From a virus, in the IMG/VR virus record IMGVR_UViG_3300045009_000155, positions 1 to 31,649 of that record: a stretch of 31,649 bases of DNA, one strand, 5' to 3'. Below the pieces are notes generated by a model. It did not search any database. It was not told the DNA's origin and was given only the letters and a program-made list of their open reading frames with translations. The position numbers and the translations under genes are program-made. Below, piece after piece: positions 20,993 through 28,842 of this stretch (position 1 is its first letter; the number at the start of each line of letters is the position of its first letter).

Positions 20993-22969
20993 TTACTTTT
21001 TAACAACTACAACTGCGTTCCAAGTGTGTCTACATTTAGGGGAGTGAATGTTCGTATCTGGTAGAGTCCACCAACCACCAGCACGAGCAAACACATCATA
21101 TCCTAATCTCGCACTAATTTGTTCAATCTCGCCTCTTGTATAAAGTTTATTCAAACTCATTAACCTTTGACAAAAAGGTCTTGAAGTATTTATATTCCTA
21201 TCCTTTGAGGTAGTCCTTGAATAATCCCAAGAATATTCATATCGAACTAAAAAACTTGTTTTTAAAGGCTTTTCTAAAATTTCATTTAAAGGCTTTAATA
21301 ACTTACTGATTTGAGTATCTACATCATACTCTAAAATCTCTAAAGCTACCATTTTTGCAATTCGACTTCTTACATCATCCTCTTCGATATCTAAAGCCTT
21401 AGCAATATCCGCAGGTGGAATACGCTTGTTTTTTGCGATTGTATCGAGTATTTTCTTATCAATAGTATCATCTACTACTTCATCTCTAAAAGCCAATTCT
21501 TGAGCCTCTAAATCCCCTACAAACACCTTCTTACGAGCCACTATATAAAACCCCTCTTCCGCTTCACCAAATTGACTAAATAACTCTATTGTTGAATCAA
21601 TATCATCGAATCTTTGCTCATAAGTTTCATCTCCTAACCAAGTATTAACCGCTTCATCATCTAACCCATATCCACTCTTTAACATTTGAATGGCTTGTTC
21701 TCTTGTAATCTCACCTTTGTTATATTTACGGATAATTCTTTGGAAGTTCTGCCACTCCCTTCCCTTCATTCCTTTCAAATGCTCGTTAATTAAACCTTGT
21801 TGAGTAGGCTCGACAGGAGTTTGATATTTAGTCATATCTACCCCTATCTTTTCAAGTATCCACTCTTTTGGAGCAAATTGAGAAATAACACTTTCGCTAA
21901 ACTCAAAGTTTAATGGCTCTACCGGCTTAATATAAAGTTCAGAAGTAACCCCATTAATTTCAGCCAACGAATTAAAAATACCCTCTAAATACTGTTGCTT
22001 ATCGTTCACATAAGTATTCTTAAAAACTTCGTAACCATCTCTAATTTCAGAACGAGTACCCAAAGAACCCTCAACCAAAATACCAAACAAAGAAGGTGTA
22101 GTAATTTGATGACCTGCAAAGATATTCTGTTGAATCATCGTGTCTACTCTTCCAAAATCTTCTTTTGTTAAATCACTCGCTCCTAAATCATCTACCGCAG
22201 GTTTCTTGGCTATATCTTGAACGAAAGAAAGAATAAATTTCTTACCATCCGAACCACTAAACCTTTCGGTAAATCTTCTTTCGATATTTCTCTTTTCATC
22301 TGGAGTCGGTTCTCCATTTGGTAAAGTAATTAGTTTAGAAGCAGAAAACCCTGTTTGTGCATTACCCAAAACGTGTTTTGAAACCTCTACATCACTTTCA
22401 ATGTAATTCAAAGAACCAATGTAACCGGGCAAAGCATAAGTATCTAAACCCGGTCTATATTCCTTAATGTAAAAAATCTGTTTGCCTTCTCTTAAATCTT
22501 TATTGTATCCTAAAACAATCTCTGCTTCGGCTTTTCTATCGTTCCAATCTTTAATCCAATATTGTGTGTTGTCTTTATTAGAACGAACTTTAGTGTAGTC
22601 GATATGACTTATAGAAGCAATTTGACCGCCTATTTTACTCCAAACAATCTCCAAATAAGCACCACCGAAAACCTCGATATCAATAGAAACTTTACGAGTA
22701 ACATCAATTAAAGATTCATAAGGGTTAGCCTTATTAATAAAGTCTTCCGCTTTGACATCTTGTTCTTTTGATGCCCAACCATTACCCGTAATGTAATTTA
22801 CCTTACCTTTTACAATAGCATTGTGCTTTGCACTTTTATTGTAAAGACTTAAAAGATAGTTTGGATAATCGTTCTTGTCTCCGAACTCAATATACCCTAC
22901 ACCTTTTTTTTCTCTGTATTCGGGTTGCTTTGCTTCCGCAAAAGTCAATATGACTAAATTATCCATCAT
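20993..22969 (-). CDS. Portal protein with MuF-like C-terminus
   Basis: The product is 658 residues. Residues 22-62 (KGVGYIEFGDKNDYPNYL, LYNKSAKHNAIVKGKV, YITGNGW) are the portal N-terminal signature in Bacteroidota phages. The central part carries helix-rich stem/crown sequences. The last 85 residues contain SRPFCQRLMSLNKLYTRGEI, LGYDVFARAGGWW and end SPKCRHTWNAVVVVKK, like the C-terminal motif of Mu gpF/SPP1 gp7-type minor head proteins (xCRH-x-W/C). The portal seems fused to a MuF-like end, replacing a separate gene. It forms the dodecameric DNA channel. Start ATGATG overlaps the upstream stop. Lies downstream of the capsid gene, unlike the usual order. Confidence 0.88.
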   Translation of the reverse strand: MMDNLVILTFAEAKQPEYREKKGVGYIEFGDKNDYPNYLLSLYNKSAKHNAIVKGKVNYITGNGWASKEQDVKAEDFINKANPYESLIDVTRKVSIDIEVFGGAYLEIVWSKIGGQIASISHIDYTKVRSNKDNTQYWIKDWNDRKAEAEIVLGYNKDLREGKQIFYIKEYRPGLDTYALPGYIGSLNYIESDVEVSKHVLGNAQTGFSASKLITLPNGEPTPDEKRNIERRFTERFSGSDGKKFILSFVQDIAKKPAVDDLGASDLTKEDFGRVDTMIQQNIFAGHQITTPSLFGILVEGSLGTRSEIRDGYEVFKNTYVNDKQQYLEGIFNSLAEINGVTSELYIKPVEPLNFEFSESVISQFAPKEWILEKIGVDMTKYQTPVEPTQQGLINEHLKGMKGREWQNFQRIIRKYNKGEITREQAIQMLKSGYGLDDEAVNTWLGDETYEQRFDDIDSTIELFSQFGEAEEGFYIVARKKVFVGDLEAQELAFRDEVVDDTIDKKILDTIAKNKRIPPADIAKALDIEEDDVRSRIAKMVALEILEYDVDTQISKLLKPLNEILEKPLKTSFLVRYEYSWDYSRTTSKDRNINTSRPFCQRLMSLNKLYTRGEIEQISARLGYDVFARAGGWWTLPDTNIHSPKCRHTWNAVVVVKK

Positions 22970-23343
22970 CGTACTATAAATGTATTATTTGGTTGGTGTT
23001 TCGTATATGTAAAAGCAGAAGATTCCGAAAGCCTCATAATGCCTGTCTCTACTATTCCGGTAGCTAAAGCAGGATTCGTATTAGAATTGGAAGATTGTTC
23101 ATAAATTACATATTCCCATTCACCCGAATCATAGTTAGCAAAATATGTATTCGTAACTAACGAAAATTGATTAAATCTATCCTTGTAAGCAGAAGTATCT
23201 TGATTGTTTAAAACAACAAATTTAACCTCTATATTAGTACCTCTATGCGTAAACACAAACAAATAATTTGGTGTTGATAAAGTCTGCTTCTCCTTTAAGG
23301 TAAGGATAATTTGACTCGTAGCACCTTTTGTTAAATATACCAT
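22966..23343 (-). CDS. Conserved Bacteroidota phage virion protein, 125 aa
   Basis: The product is beta-rich (YLTKGATSQIILTLKEKQTL, NYLFVFTHRG, EWEYVIYEQS), with a QPNNTFIVR end. I recognise this as a family that recurs next to capsid/portal genes in Bacteroidota phages, without known function. Head fibre or decoration is possible. It is the first gene after the intrinsic terminator at 23382-23407 and its stop lies inside the portal start. Confidence 0.65.
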   Translation of the reverse strand: MVYLTKGATSQIILTLKEKQTLSTPNYLFVFTHRGTNIEVKFVVLNNQDTSAYKDRFNQFSLVTNTYFANYDSGEWEYVIYEQSSNSNTNPALATGIVETGIMRLSESSAFTYTKHQPNNTFIVR

Positions 23344-23381
23344 ACTACTAAATAGACAAAATAAAGATTTTTACAACAAAG

Positions 23382-23407
23382 AAAAAGCCACCCCCAAAGG
23401 GATGGCT
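23382..23407 (-). terminator. Intrinsic terminator after tube gene
   Basis: On the minus strand AGCCATCCC pairs with GGGGTGGCT (nine pairs, one G-U), with a 4-nt TTTG loop (stem-loop 23386-23407) followed by TTTTTCTTT. It lies 35 nt after the stop of the 170-residue gene and 39 nt before the start of the 125-residue gene. It is the downstream boundary of the scaffold-capsid-tube unit. Confidence 0.8.
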
Positions 23408-23441
23408 AATTTACCTACTTATAACGAACCACGAAAGCCTC

Positions 23442-23954
23442 TTATGAGGTTAAACCTGCAATAATACCACTTGCGACAGAGGGAGCAAGTTCTTTCTCGC
23501 CACCTGTAAATGTTAAAGTATATCCATTGCGGTCTCCTTGTGCGGTTCCTGTTGCAGAAGTTCCACCGGTTACATCTAATCCGGCAACACGACCAAGCAA
23601 CCAATAAGAATCATTGGCATCTTGAACAACTGCCATCAATGTATTTTTTGCAAGTAACAAGATTTCATTTCTTGTATTTGCTTGAAGTTTGTTAAGAACG
23701 ATAGAAAGTTCCTGAGCATAAAACACAGTTCCGTTCTCAACAGAAGCGGTAATGGTTTCAGTCAAAGCACCTGTATTCTTAACTAACTCATATTTGTAGA
23801 ATACCTTTCCGGCTGCTTTTGTGATAACTGAAACGACACCGGAAGCCTCTGTAACTGAACTCACATTTCCGTGAGCAATCAACCATACCGCTTTGATACC
23901 GCCCAAACTTTCTCGGCAATCCAGAGTGTATCCTTGTGTTAAAGCACAAGCCAT
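23442..23954 (-). CDS. Probable major tail tube protein
   Basis: The product is 170 residues. It is beta-rich, with CRESLGGIKAVWLIAHGNVS, KVFYKYELVKNTGALTETIT, and a C-terminal WLLGRVAGLDVTGGTSATGT followed by YTLTFTGGEKELAPSV. The alternation of strands with a long loop and the TFTGGEKxxAP end suit a tail tube subunit. It is co-transcribed only with scaffold and capsid, since terminators flank the three genes, which fits a protein needed in many copies. No key catalytic residues. Capsid decoration protein is the alternative. Confidence 0.6.
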   Translation of the reverse strand: MACALTQGYTLDCRESLGGIKAVWLIAHGNVSSVTEASGVVSVITKAAGKVFYKYELVKNTGALTETITASVENGTVFYAQELSIVLNKLQANTRNEILLLAKNTLMAVVQDANDSYWLLGRVAGLDVTGGTSATGTAQGDRNGYTLTFTGGEKELAPSVASGIIAGLTS

Positions 23955-23970
23955 ATTATTAAGTTTTAAA

Positions 23971-23996
23971 ATGGGTAACCTTTAAAGATTACTCAT
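23971..23996 (-). terminator. Weak hairpin between capsid and tube genes
   Basis: ATGGGTAACC at 23971-23980 is nearly complementary to GATTACTCAT at 23987-23996 around a TTTAAA loop (one mismatch and one wobble in either strand). On the minus strand it is followed by TTTTAAAAC. The A/T-rich stem makes it a weak terminator at best; a partial terminator or mRNA processing/stability hairpin that sets capsid:tube ratio is possible. Confidence 0.4.
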
Positions 23997-24003
23997 TTGT
24001 TAA

Positions 24004-24945
24004 TTAAACAATGAAAGAAGCAATTTCATCCAAAAATGCTACGTTGACACCCATCTTGAACTCGCTCACAAAACGAACTTGGTCAGCCTCTTTAGCATAA
24101 AAAAGTTCAAAACGCTCTTCTTCATTGAGAAGGTCTGTTCCTAAGAACATATTGCTCAAACGCATAGCATAAATTTTACTTACACCATTTAAACCGGGAG
24201 TTGCTACAACTTTAATCGGAGTACCGGGTAAATAAAATTCACTATCAGCCTTACCATCAAAAGCATAGTTGAACATATTAGCGTTCTTCAATGCGATTGT
24301 GTAAGTACGGAACACATCTTGACCGCACCAGATAATCATATCATCTTTTGCTACAACGGTTGCAGGAATTGCTTTGTAAAGAGCATCAAAGATAGCTACT
24401 ACGTTAGCAGAAGTAATTGCAGTTGCAGTACTACCATAGTAAGTAGCGTTGTTAGCTTCTACCGCAGAAGCTCCAATCAAAGTTACCAAACCTTGGAATT
24501 TATTAAGGTTTACGTTAGCAGAACCGGTTGCACCCTGCCAAATAGCAGTTTCAAGTTGAGCAGCGATACGAGCAGCCTTCTTGTCTGTATAGTCGGCAGC
24601 AAAAGCGATAGAATCGTAGCGGCTTCCCTCTGGTAAAGCCTTCTGCAAATACTTTGCTTCGAGGTCTTTAGGACAAAGAGATTCATTTACTTTAATCTTA
24701 CCAACAGTTACAGTACGCTGCGTAAAAGTAGTAGAACCAGAAGCGTTAAAACCACAAGTACCACCGCTTTGAAAGATTGCGTCAGTATCCATGATGTTAA
24801 TTGTCTCACTGGATTTAACTCCTACCATTACGTTTCCTTGACCTTTAATCAAAGAAGCGGTTTTGCTTCCAAGAACGGAAGAAGTTACCAAAAGAGCTTC
24901 GTTCTCTTTAGTATAGTTTGCGAGTGCTGATACATCAAAAGCCAT
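24004..24945 (-). CDS. Major capsid protein
   Basis: The product is 313 residues, an HK97-fold type capsid protein. It has FDVSALANYTKEN, then KSSETINIMDTDAIF (N-arm and E-loop region), then LEAKYLQKALPEGSRYDS and KKAARIAAQLETAIWQG (spine helix), a long A-domain with VAIFDALYKAIPATVV and IWCGQDVFRTY, and LNEEERFELFYAKEADQVRFVSE near the end. This pattern is characteristic of Bacteroidota phage capsids. Follows the scaffold-like gene by 28 nt. Cleavage by the XkdF-like protease is not obvious from the N-terminus. Confidence 0.93.
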   Translation of the reverse strand: MAFDVSALANYTKENEALLVTSSVLGSKTASLIKGQGNVMVGVKSSETINIMDTDAIFQSGGTCGFNASGSTTFTQRTVTVGKIKVNESLCPKDLEAKYLQKALPEGSRYDSIAFAADYTDKKAARIAAQLETAIWQGATGSANVNLNKFQGLVTLIGASAVEANNATYYGSTATAITSANVVAIFDALYKAIPATVVAKDDMIIWCGQDVFRTYTIALKNANMFNYAFDGKADSEFYLPGTPIKVVATPGLNGVSKIYAMRLSNMFLGTDLLNEEERFELFYAKEADQVRFVSEFKMGVNVAFLDEIASFIV

Positions 24946-24973
24946 TGTTATTTAATTTTAAGTTTTTAAAAAT

Positions 24974-25552
24974 TTATTTTGCGTAATTAGAAAGAAAGCG
25001 AGAGATTTTGTCATTTTTAGAAGCGAAATGCTTTACTGATTCTTTAGGTTGTGAAGGAGTAACGGAAGGAGTTTTTGTTAATTCAATTACTACATTTGTA
25101 AGTTCAGAAATAGCTTTTGAAAACTTGTCGCTCATTTGAGCAAGATTCTCGCTCATTTTCACTTCAGCCTCTTTCTTGTAACTTTTTAAAGCCTCAAGTT
25201 GTGCTTCCATTTCATCTACCTTCTTCTTTATCAATTCAACTTCAGATTCAGGTGTTTCTACTTCGGGAACTTTTACTTCAAGGATTGTACCTGATTCATC
25301 TAAAACCAAAACAGAACCATCAGCAAGGATATGTTCTCCGGCAGGAGCAGGAATTTCATTACCAGCCGCATCCAACATAGTTACCTTACCGCCAACCTCA
25401 AGTTTATCAACCATAACTTTAACGCCACTCGCTAAAATATATTTAGCAAAATTGGCAACTGCGACTTTAGGAGTAACAACTTCTTGTTTTTCAGCGAACA
25501 TCGCTTTAATTTTTAATAATGCTTCTTGTGGAGACATAAAGAATTTACCCAT
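24974..25552 (-). CDS. Capsid scaffold-like protein
   Basis: The product is 192 residues. A beta-rich part (residues 25-95, with KVMVDKLEVGGKVTMLDAAG and GSVLVLDESGTILEV) precedes a Glu/Lys-rich coiled coil (VELIKKKVDEMEAQLEALKS to ELTNVVIELTK, about 105-160) and a basic C-terminal tail (NDKISRFLSNYAK), as scaffolding proteins have. It lies between the prohead protease and the capsid gene. Its start is 34 nt after the terminator at 25586-25615, so it must be the first gene of its transcript. The beta part may be retained in the head if the coil is cleaved. Confidence 0.7.
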   Translation of the reverse strand: MGKFFMSPQEALLKIKAMFAEKQEVVTPKVAVANFAKYILASGVKVMVDKLEVGGKVTMLDAAGNEIPAPAGEHILADGSVLVLDESGTILEVKVPEVETPESEVELIKKKVDEMEAQLEALKSYKKEAEVKMSENLAQMSDKFSKAISELTNVVIELTKTPSVTPSQPKESVKHFASKNDKISRFLSNYAK

Positions 25553-25585
25553 AAATAGTTAATTTTTATTCTATGTACCATATAG

Positions 25586-25615
25586 AAAAAAAGGGGAGTG
25601 TAGAAACACCCCCCT
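25586..25615 (-). terminator. Intrinsic terminator before scaffold-capsid unit
   Basis: On the minus strand AGGGGGGTGT pairs with ACACTCCCCT (ten pairs, one G-U), loop TTCT, followed directly by a run of seven T (25592-25586). It lies 21 nt after the protease stop and 34 nt before the scaffold start. The structure is close to that of 23382-23407. Its position inside the morphogenesis operon implies a boundary or attenuator. Confidence 0.85.
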
Positions 25616-25635
25616 TCAAACAAAACTATGAAAAC

Positions 25636-26985
25636 CTATGAAACGCTTTTTAAGATATCGATTATGTCTTGCATCATCTTTTCTTCCTTCGATTGAGTTT
25701 TGTAATTGAATATCCCCTCAACCGAGAAGCCTTGTATTTTGCCATCCTTAATCATCTGCCAAACCTCATCGTTTTCTACTTTGAAAGAACCAAACCAAGA
25801 ACCATCCTTCACATCTTCAAATCCTTTCATCGGCTTGATTCCCCTATTCTCATCTACTATCCAACTTTCAAACATCGTAATCCCCTCCATCACTTGACCG
25901 GAATCGTGCATCAAATTTACGTTATTTTGGTAACCTTTTTTAAAATATTTTTGAGCAATCTTTTTAATAGTGTTTTTAGTAAATACAACATAATATTCCC
26001 CGTTTGTATCGTTTCTGTAAATAGGTGTCTCGGCTAACATCAAAACACCACTAATGATTTTTTCTTCTTCATCTTGAATAGCAAAACTCTGTCTTTCTAT
26101 TGACTTTATTTTTGCTTCTGCCCAACTTAAAGCACTTGCTCCACCCCACGCATCGTACATTAATTGCCCACAACCATCTCCGTAACCTTTTGACTTTTGA
26201 GCGTTCTCTTTGTGTCTGGAAAGAAAAGAGTACATTCTTTTAATCGTCTCATAAGATATCGGTTCTCCTTTTGCTAATTGATTCGCTCTTTGTTTACCGA
26301 CAGGAGTACCACAAGAACCCCACCCGTTTTCTTCTGCCCATTTTAAAGCCGCCTTTGCATTGTTACTTACGGAATCGGGATAATCGGAATATGATTTAAA
26401 ATCAGCACTCATCTCATCTGCCTTTGGGTGACTATTCGGAAGTAAATCATAATCAGAAGTATATTTAGCATTCTGCGGTCTGCCATTTTTCAAAAGATAT
26501 AAAAAGGCATTAACCCTTGCAAATGCCCATTGTTCAGCAGATTTTACTTTTGGAGAATGAGAAGTATTGTAAGCACCTAACCCCCTTTGAAATACTGACT
26601 TTAATGCACCAAGCGTAGCCCTACCATTTTTTGTATTACTTTCTTTTTCGTTAAATTCATCTACTTTATTTTGTAAAGTTTTTTCTTGTTCTTCAGTTAC
26701 TTTAGCACCTCTTTTGCCACTTGCATCTCCCTTTGCAGTACCTTCCCCTTTCGGGTTTTTATTTGGTGTATCCGATTTGGGTGCTTTATCTGATTTGCGA
26801 ATAGCTCCCCTTTCGCCTACTTTAGCAAACTCATCAACATACATTAAACATTCATCATCTTCATCAAACTTTAAAAAACTTTTCTCAATCGCAGGTCTAT
26901 CTACGAGAGCCACGAAATCAACTTCTACATTAGATTCTAAATCTTCAACTATATCTAATCGGTATATCGGTAATTCTTTTTCCAT
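25636..26985 (-). CDS. Prohead protease (XkdF/S78_2 type) with nested domain
   Basis: The product is 449 residues. Residues 7-40 (YRLDIVEDLESNVEVDFVAL, VDRPAIEKSFLKF) are the first strands of the XkdF protease. The rest resumes at about 305 (DEEEKIISGVLMLAETPIYR) and carries VNLMHD (His360) and GFSVEG (Ser421), the likely catalytic pair of this assemblin-like fold. In between lie roughly 260 residues: a Lys/Gly-rich linker (55-110), a segment with YNTSHSPKVKSAEQWAFARV and YDLLPNSHP, and one with SYETIKRMYSFLSRHK and YDAWGGASALSWAEAK. The middle seems an inserted domain of unknown job. It should cleave scaffold and capsid arms. Confidence 0.8.
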   Translation of the reverse strand: MEKELPIYRLDIVEDLESNVEVDFVALVDRPAIEKSFLKFDEDDECLMYVDEFAKVGERGAIRKSDKAPKSDTPNKNPKGEGTAKGDASGKRGAKVTEEQEKTLQNKVDEFNEKESNTKNGRATLGALKSVFQRGLGAYNTSHSPKVKSAEQWAFARVNAFLYLLKNGRPQNAKYTSDYDLLPNSHPKADEMSADFKSYSDYPDSVSNNAKAALKWAEENGWGSCGTPVGKQRANQLAKGEPISYETIKRMYSFLSRHKENAQKSKGYGDGCGQLMYDAWGGASALSWAEAKIKSIERQSFAIQDEEEKIISGVLMLAETPIYRNDTNGEYYVVFTKNTIKKIAQKYFKKGYQNNVNLMHDSGQVMEGITMFESWIVDENRGIKPMKGFEDVKDGSWFGSFKVENDEVWQMIKDGKIQGFSVEGIFNYKTQSKEEKMMQDIIDILKSVS

Positions 26986-27000
26986 AACTATAAATAGATT

Positions 27001-28842
27001 TTAGGTTAATCTTGCTGCTCTGTTAATTCTTTTGATTCTTTCTTGTGAGTTAGTTACGTCACTTTCAACAACATATGCACGATTAGTCGCAGAACCTAAT
27101 TCTTGAATTGCTTGTGCATTTAATAAAGTTGAACTTGCTTGTAATTGTTGTGTCGGACTAATTGGTGCAGTTGTAGATATTGAAGGAGGAGTTGATGTAC
27201 TTATTGATGCACCGTTACCACCACCTTTAACGGCAGGAACTTGTACCGAAGTAATAGCTTTTACCGTTTTTAAACCCATAGCAATGATTGCTCCAACATT
27301 CGCAACCTTTGCGATAACATCAAAAGGAGAAGGTAAAGTAGATTTTTGTTTGATAGCTTCCGAAGCACCTTGATAAGTATTTATTAAAGCCGTAGCAATA
27401 CCCAATGCTTTTCCTGCTATCGTATCTTTACCGACTATTGTAGTTAATCCTTGTATTGCGTTTGCAGTTTCGTTTAATTGGTTTTTTCTAAGTTGTAAAG
27501 CCTGTTCTTCGATTTTTATTTTAGTATCCGAAGATGCTTTTTGTATTTCAATTAAAGCATTTTGAAAGGATTTCTCTAAATCTAATTGTGCAGCCTTTTT
27601 ATTTACATCATTTACTTTTGCGATTTGTGCTGCATCTCCTTCCTTTTGTTGTATTAGTTTTAAATTATCCTCTAATAATTTATCTCTCTTTCTTTGTTCT
27701 TCAGCAATTATTTGTGTCTTTAATTGCTCGTTTATTTTTAAACTATTAATTTCATCAACTCTTCTTTGAAAATCTAAATTTATTCTTTCTTGGTTTCTTA
27801 AAAATTCAATTTGTATATTTTCAACTCTCAAATCTTCAAGAGCTTTTAAAACGTTTTTTTCATCTTCAATTCTTTGCTTATTAGCTCCTTGATTTGTTTG
27901 AGAACTATTTTTAGCTTGTTCTTCTTGTGTCTTTTTAATTCTATTAACTTCTTGAATATCTAAAATCTGTTTATCCGTTTTTAGCTTACGGAATTGAGCC
28001 ATCTCTTCTTCGTTTAACTTACCGGTAGTTTTTAATTTATTACGAAGTAGATTTAATTCATTGTCATTTTGTTGTACTTTAAGATTATAGATTTCTTTTT
28101 CTTTTCCACCTAATGCAGTTAAAACAGAAATTTGATTATCAATTTCTCCGTTTATTTTTTTTGTAGAAGCAGCAAGTTTTTGTTGTGCTTTTTCCGCATC
28201 AGAAGTTCTATTTGTCCAATCAATTATTTTTTCAACCAACAAACCAATACCAATAACTAATGCTCCAATTCCTGTGGCAAGTATCGCCCCTCGTAATGCT
28301 TTAAAAGCTACCGAAGTTCCTGTAACAGATACACCAAATGCTCTTTGTACTGCAGTTGCAGCAATAGTAGCTACTTGAAAAGCCTTTGTAAATATTGTGC
28401 TTTGTTGAATAACCGCACCTAATCTCTTAAAATCTTTTGCGGAATCAGCAATCGTACTCAATCCTTGTGAAAGAGCAAGAGCGGATTGAACTTTAACAAG
28501 TGTTTTTTGTACACTCTCGCTTTCCGTACCTAATAAACCTAACGCACCCTGAAAAGCACTAATACCACCAGCTGCAGCACTTAATGCACCTGCAAATGCT
28601 TGGAACTTCTTACCGGGGTCAAATAATTGTGCGGTCTCGCCTGCTTCTTGTAAATTATCTTTTAAAGTAGCTACTTTTTTCGCAGCATTTATTGCTTCAT
28701 TAGAATACTCGCCAAAGTTTTGTTGTGCGGATAATAATTCAAAGTTTGCTTCTTTAAGAAGCTGCTTCATTTCTCCTAATGATTTAACAACTTTTTCTTG
28801 TCCGTTAATCTGTATCTTAAAACCTACTATTTGTTCTGCCAT
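27001..28842 (-). CDS. Tape measure protein
   Basis: The product is 613 residues. The N-terminal part is helical with INGQEKVVKSLGEMKQLLKE; hydrophobic, Ala/Gly-rich segments follow (around 90-130 and GAILATGIGALVIGIGLLVE near 188-207); then long coiled-coil helices (DEKNVLKALEDLRVENIQIE, INLDFQRRVDEINSL) up to about 480; and a Ser/Thr/Pro-rich C-terminus. At about 0.15 nm per residue the tail would be near 90 nm, typical of a siphovirus. Start overlaps the preceding stop as TAATG. It follows the tail-tip genes, reversed from the common order. Confidence 0.88.
   Translation of the reverse strand: MAEQIVGFKIQINGQEKVVKSLGEMKQLLKEANFELLSAQQNFGEYSNEAINAAKKVATLKDNLQEAGETAQLFDPGKKFQAFAGALSAAAGGISAFQGALGLLGTESESVQKTLVKVQSALALSQGLSTIADSAKDFKRLGAVIQQSTIFTKAFQVATIAATAVQRAFGVSVTGTSVAFKALRGAILATGIGALVIGIGLLVEKIIDWTNRTSDAEKAQQKLAASTKKINGEIDNQISVLTALGGKEKEIYNLKVQQNDNELNLLRNKLKTTGKLNEEEMAQFRKLKTDKQILDIQEVNRIKKTQEEQAKNSSQTNQGANKQRIEDEKNVLKALEDLRVENIQIEFLRNQERINLDFQRRVDEINSLKINEQLKTQIIAEEQRKRDKLLEDNLKLIQQKEGDAAQIAKVNDVNKKAAQLDLEKSFQNALIEIQKASSDTKIKIEEQALQLRKNQLNETANAIQGLTTIVGKDTIAGKALGIATALINTYQGASEAIKQKSTLPSPFDVIAKVANVGAIIAMGLKTVKAITSVQVPAVKGGGNGASISTSTPPSISTTAPISPTQQLQASSTLLNAQAIQELGSATNRAYVVESDVTNSQERIKRINRAARLT

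Noticed and set aside
25669-26037. 122-codon plus-strand open frame in the protease gene
   Set aside because: Overlaps a well-supported conserved domain on the other strand; product is unlike a natural protein.
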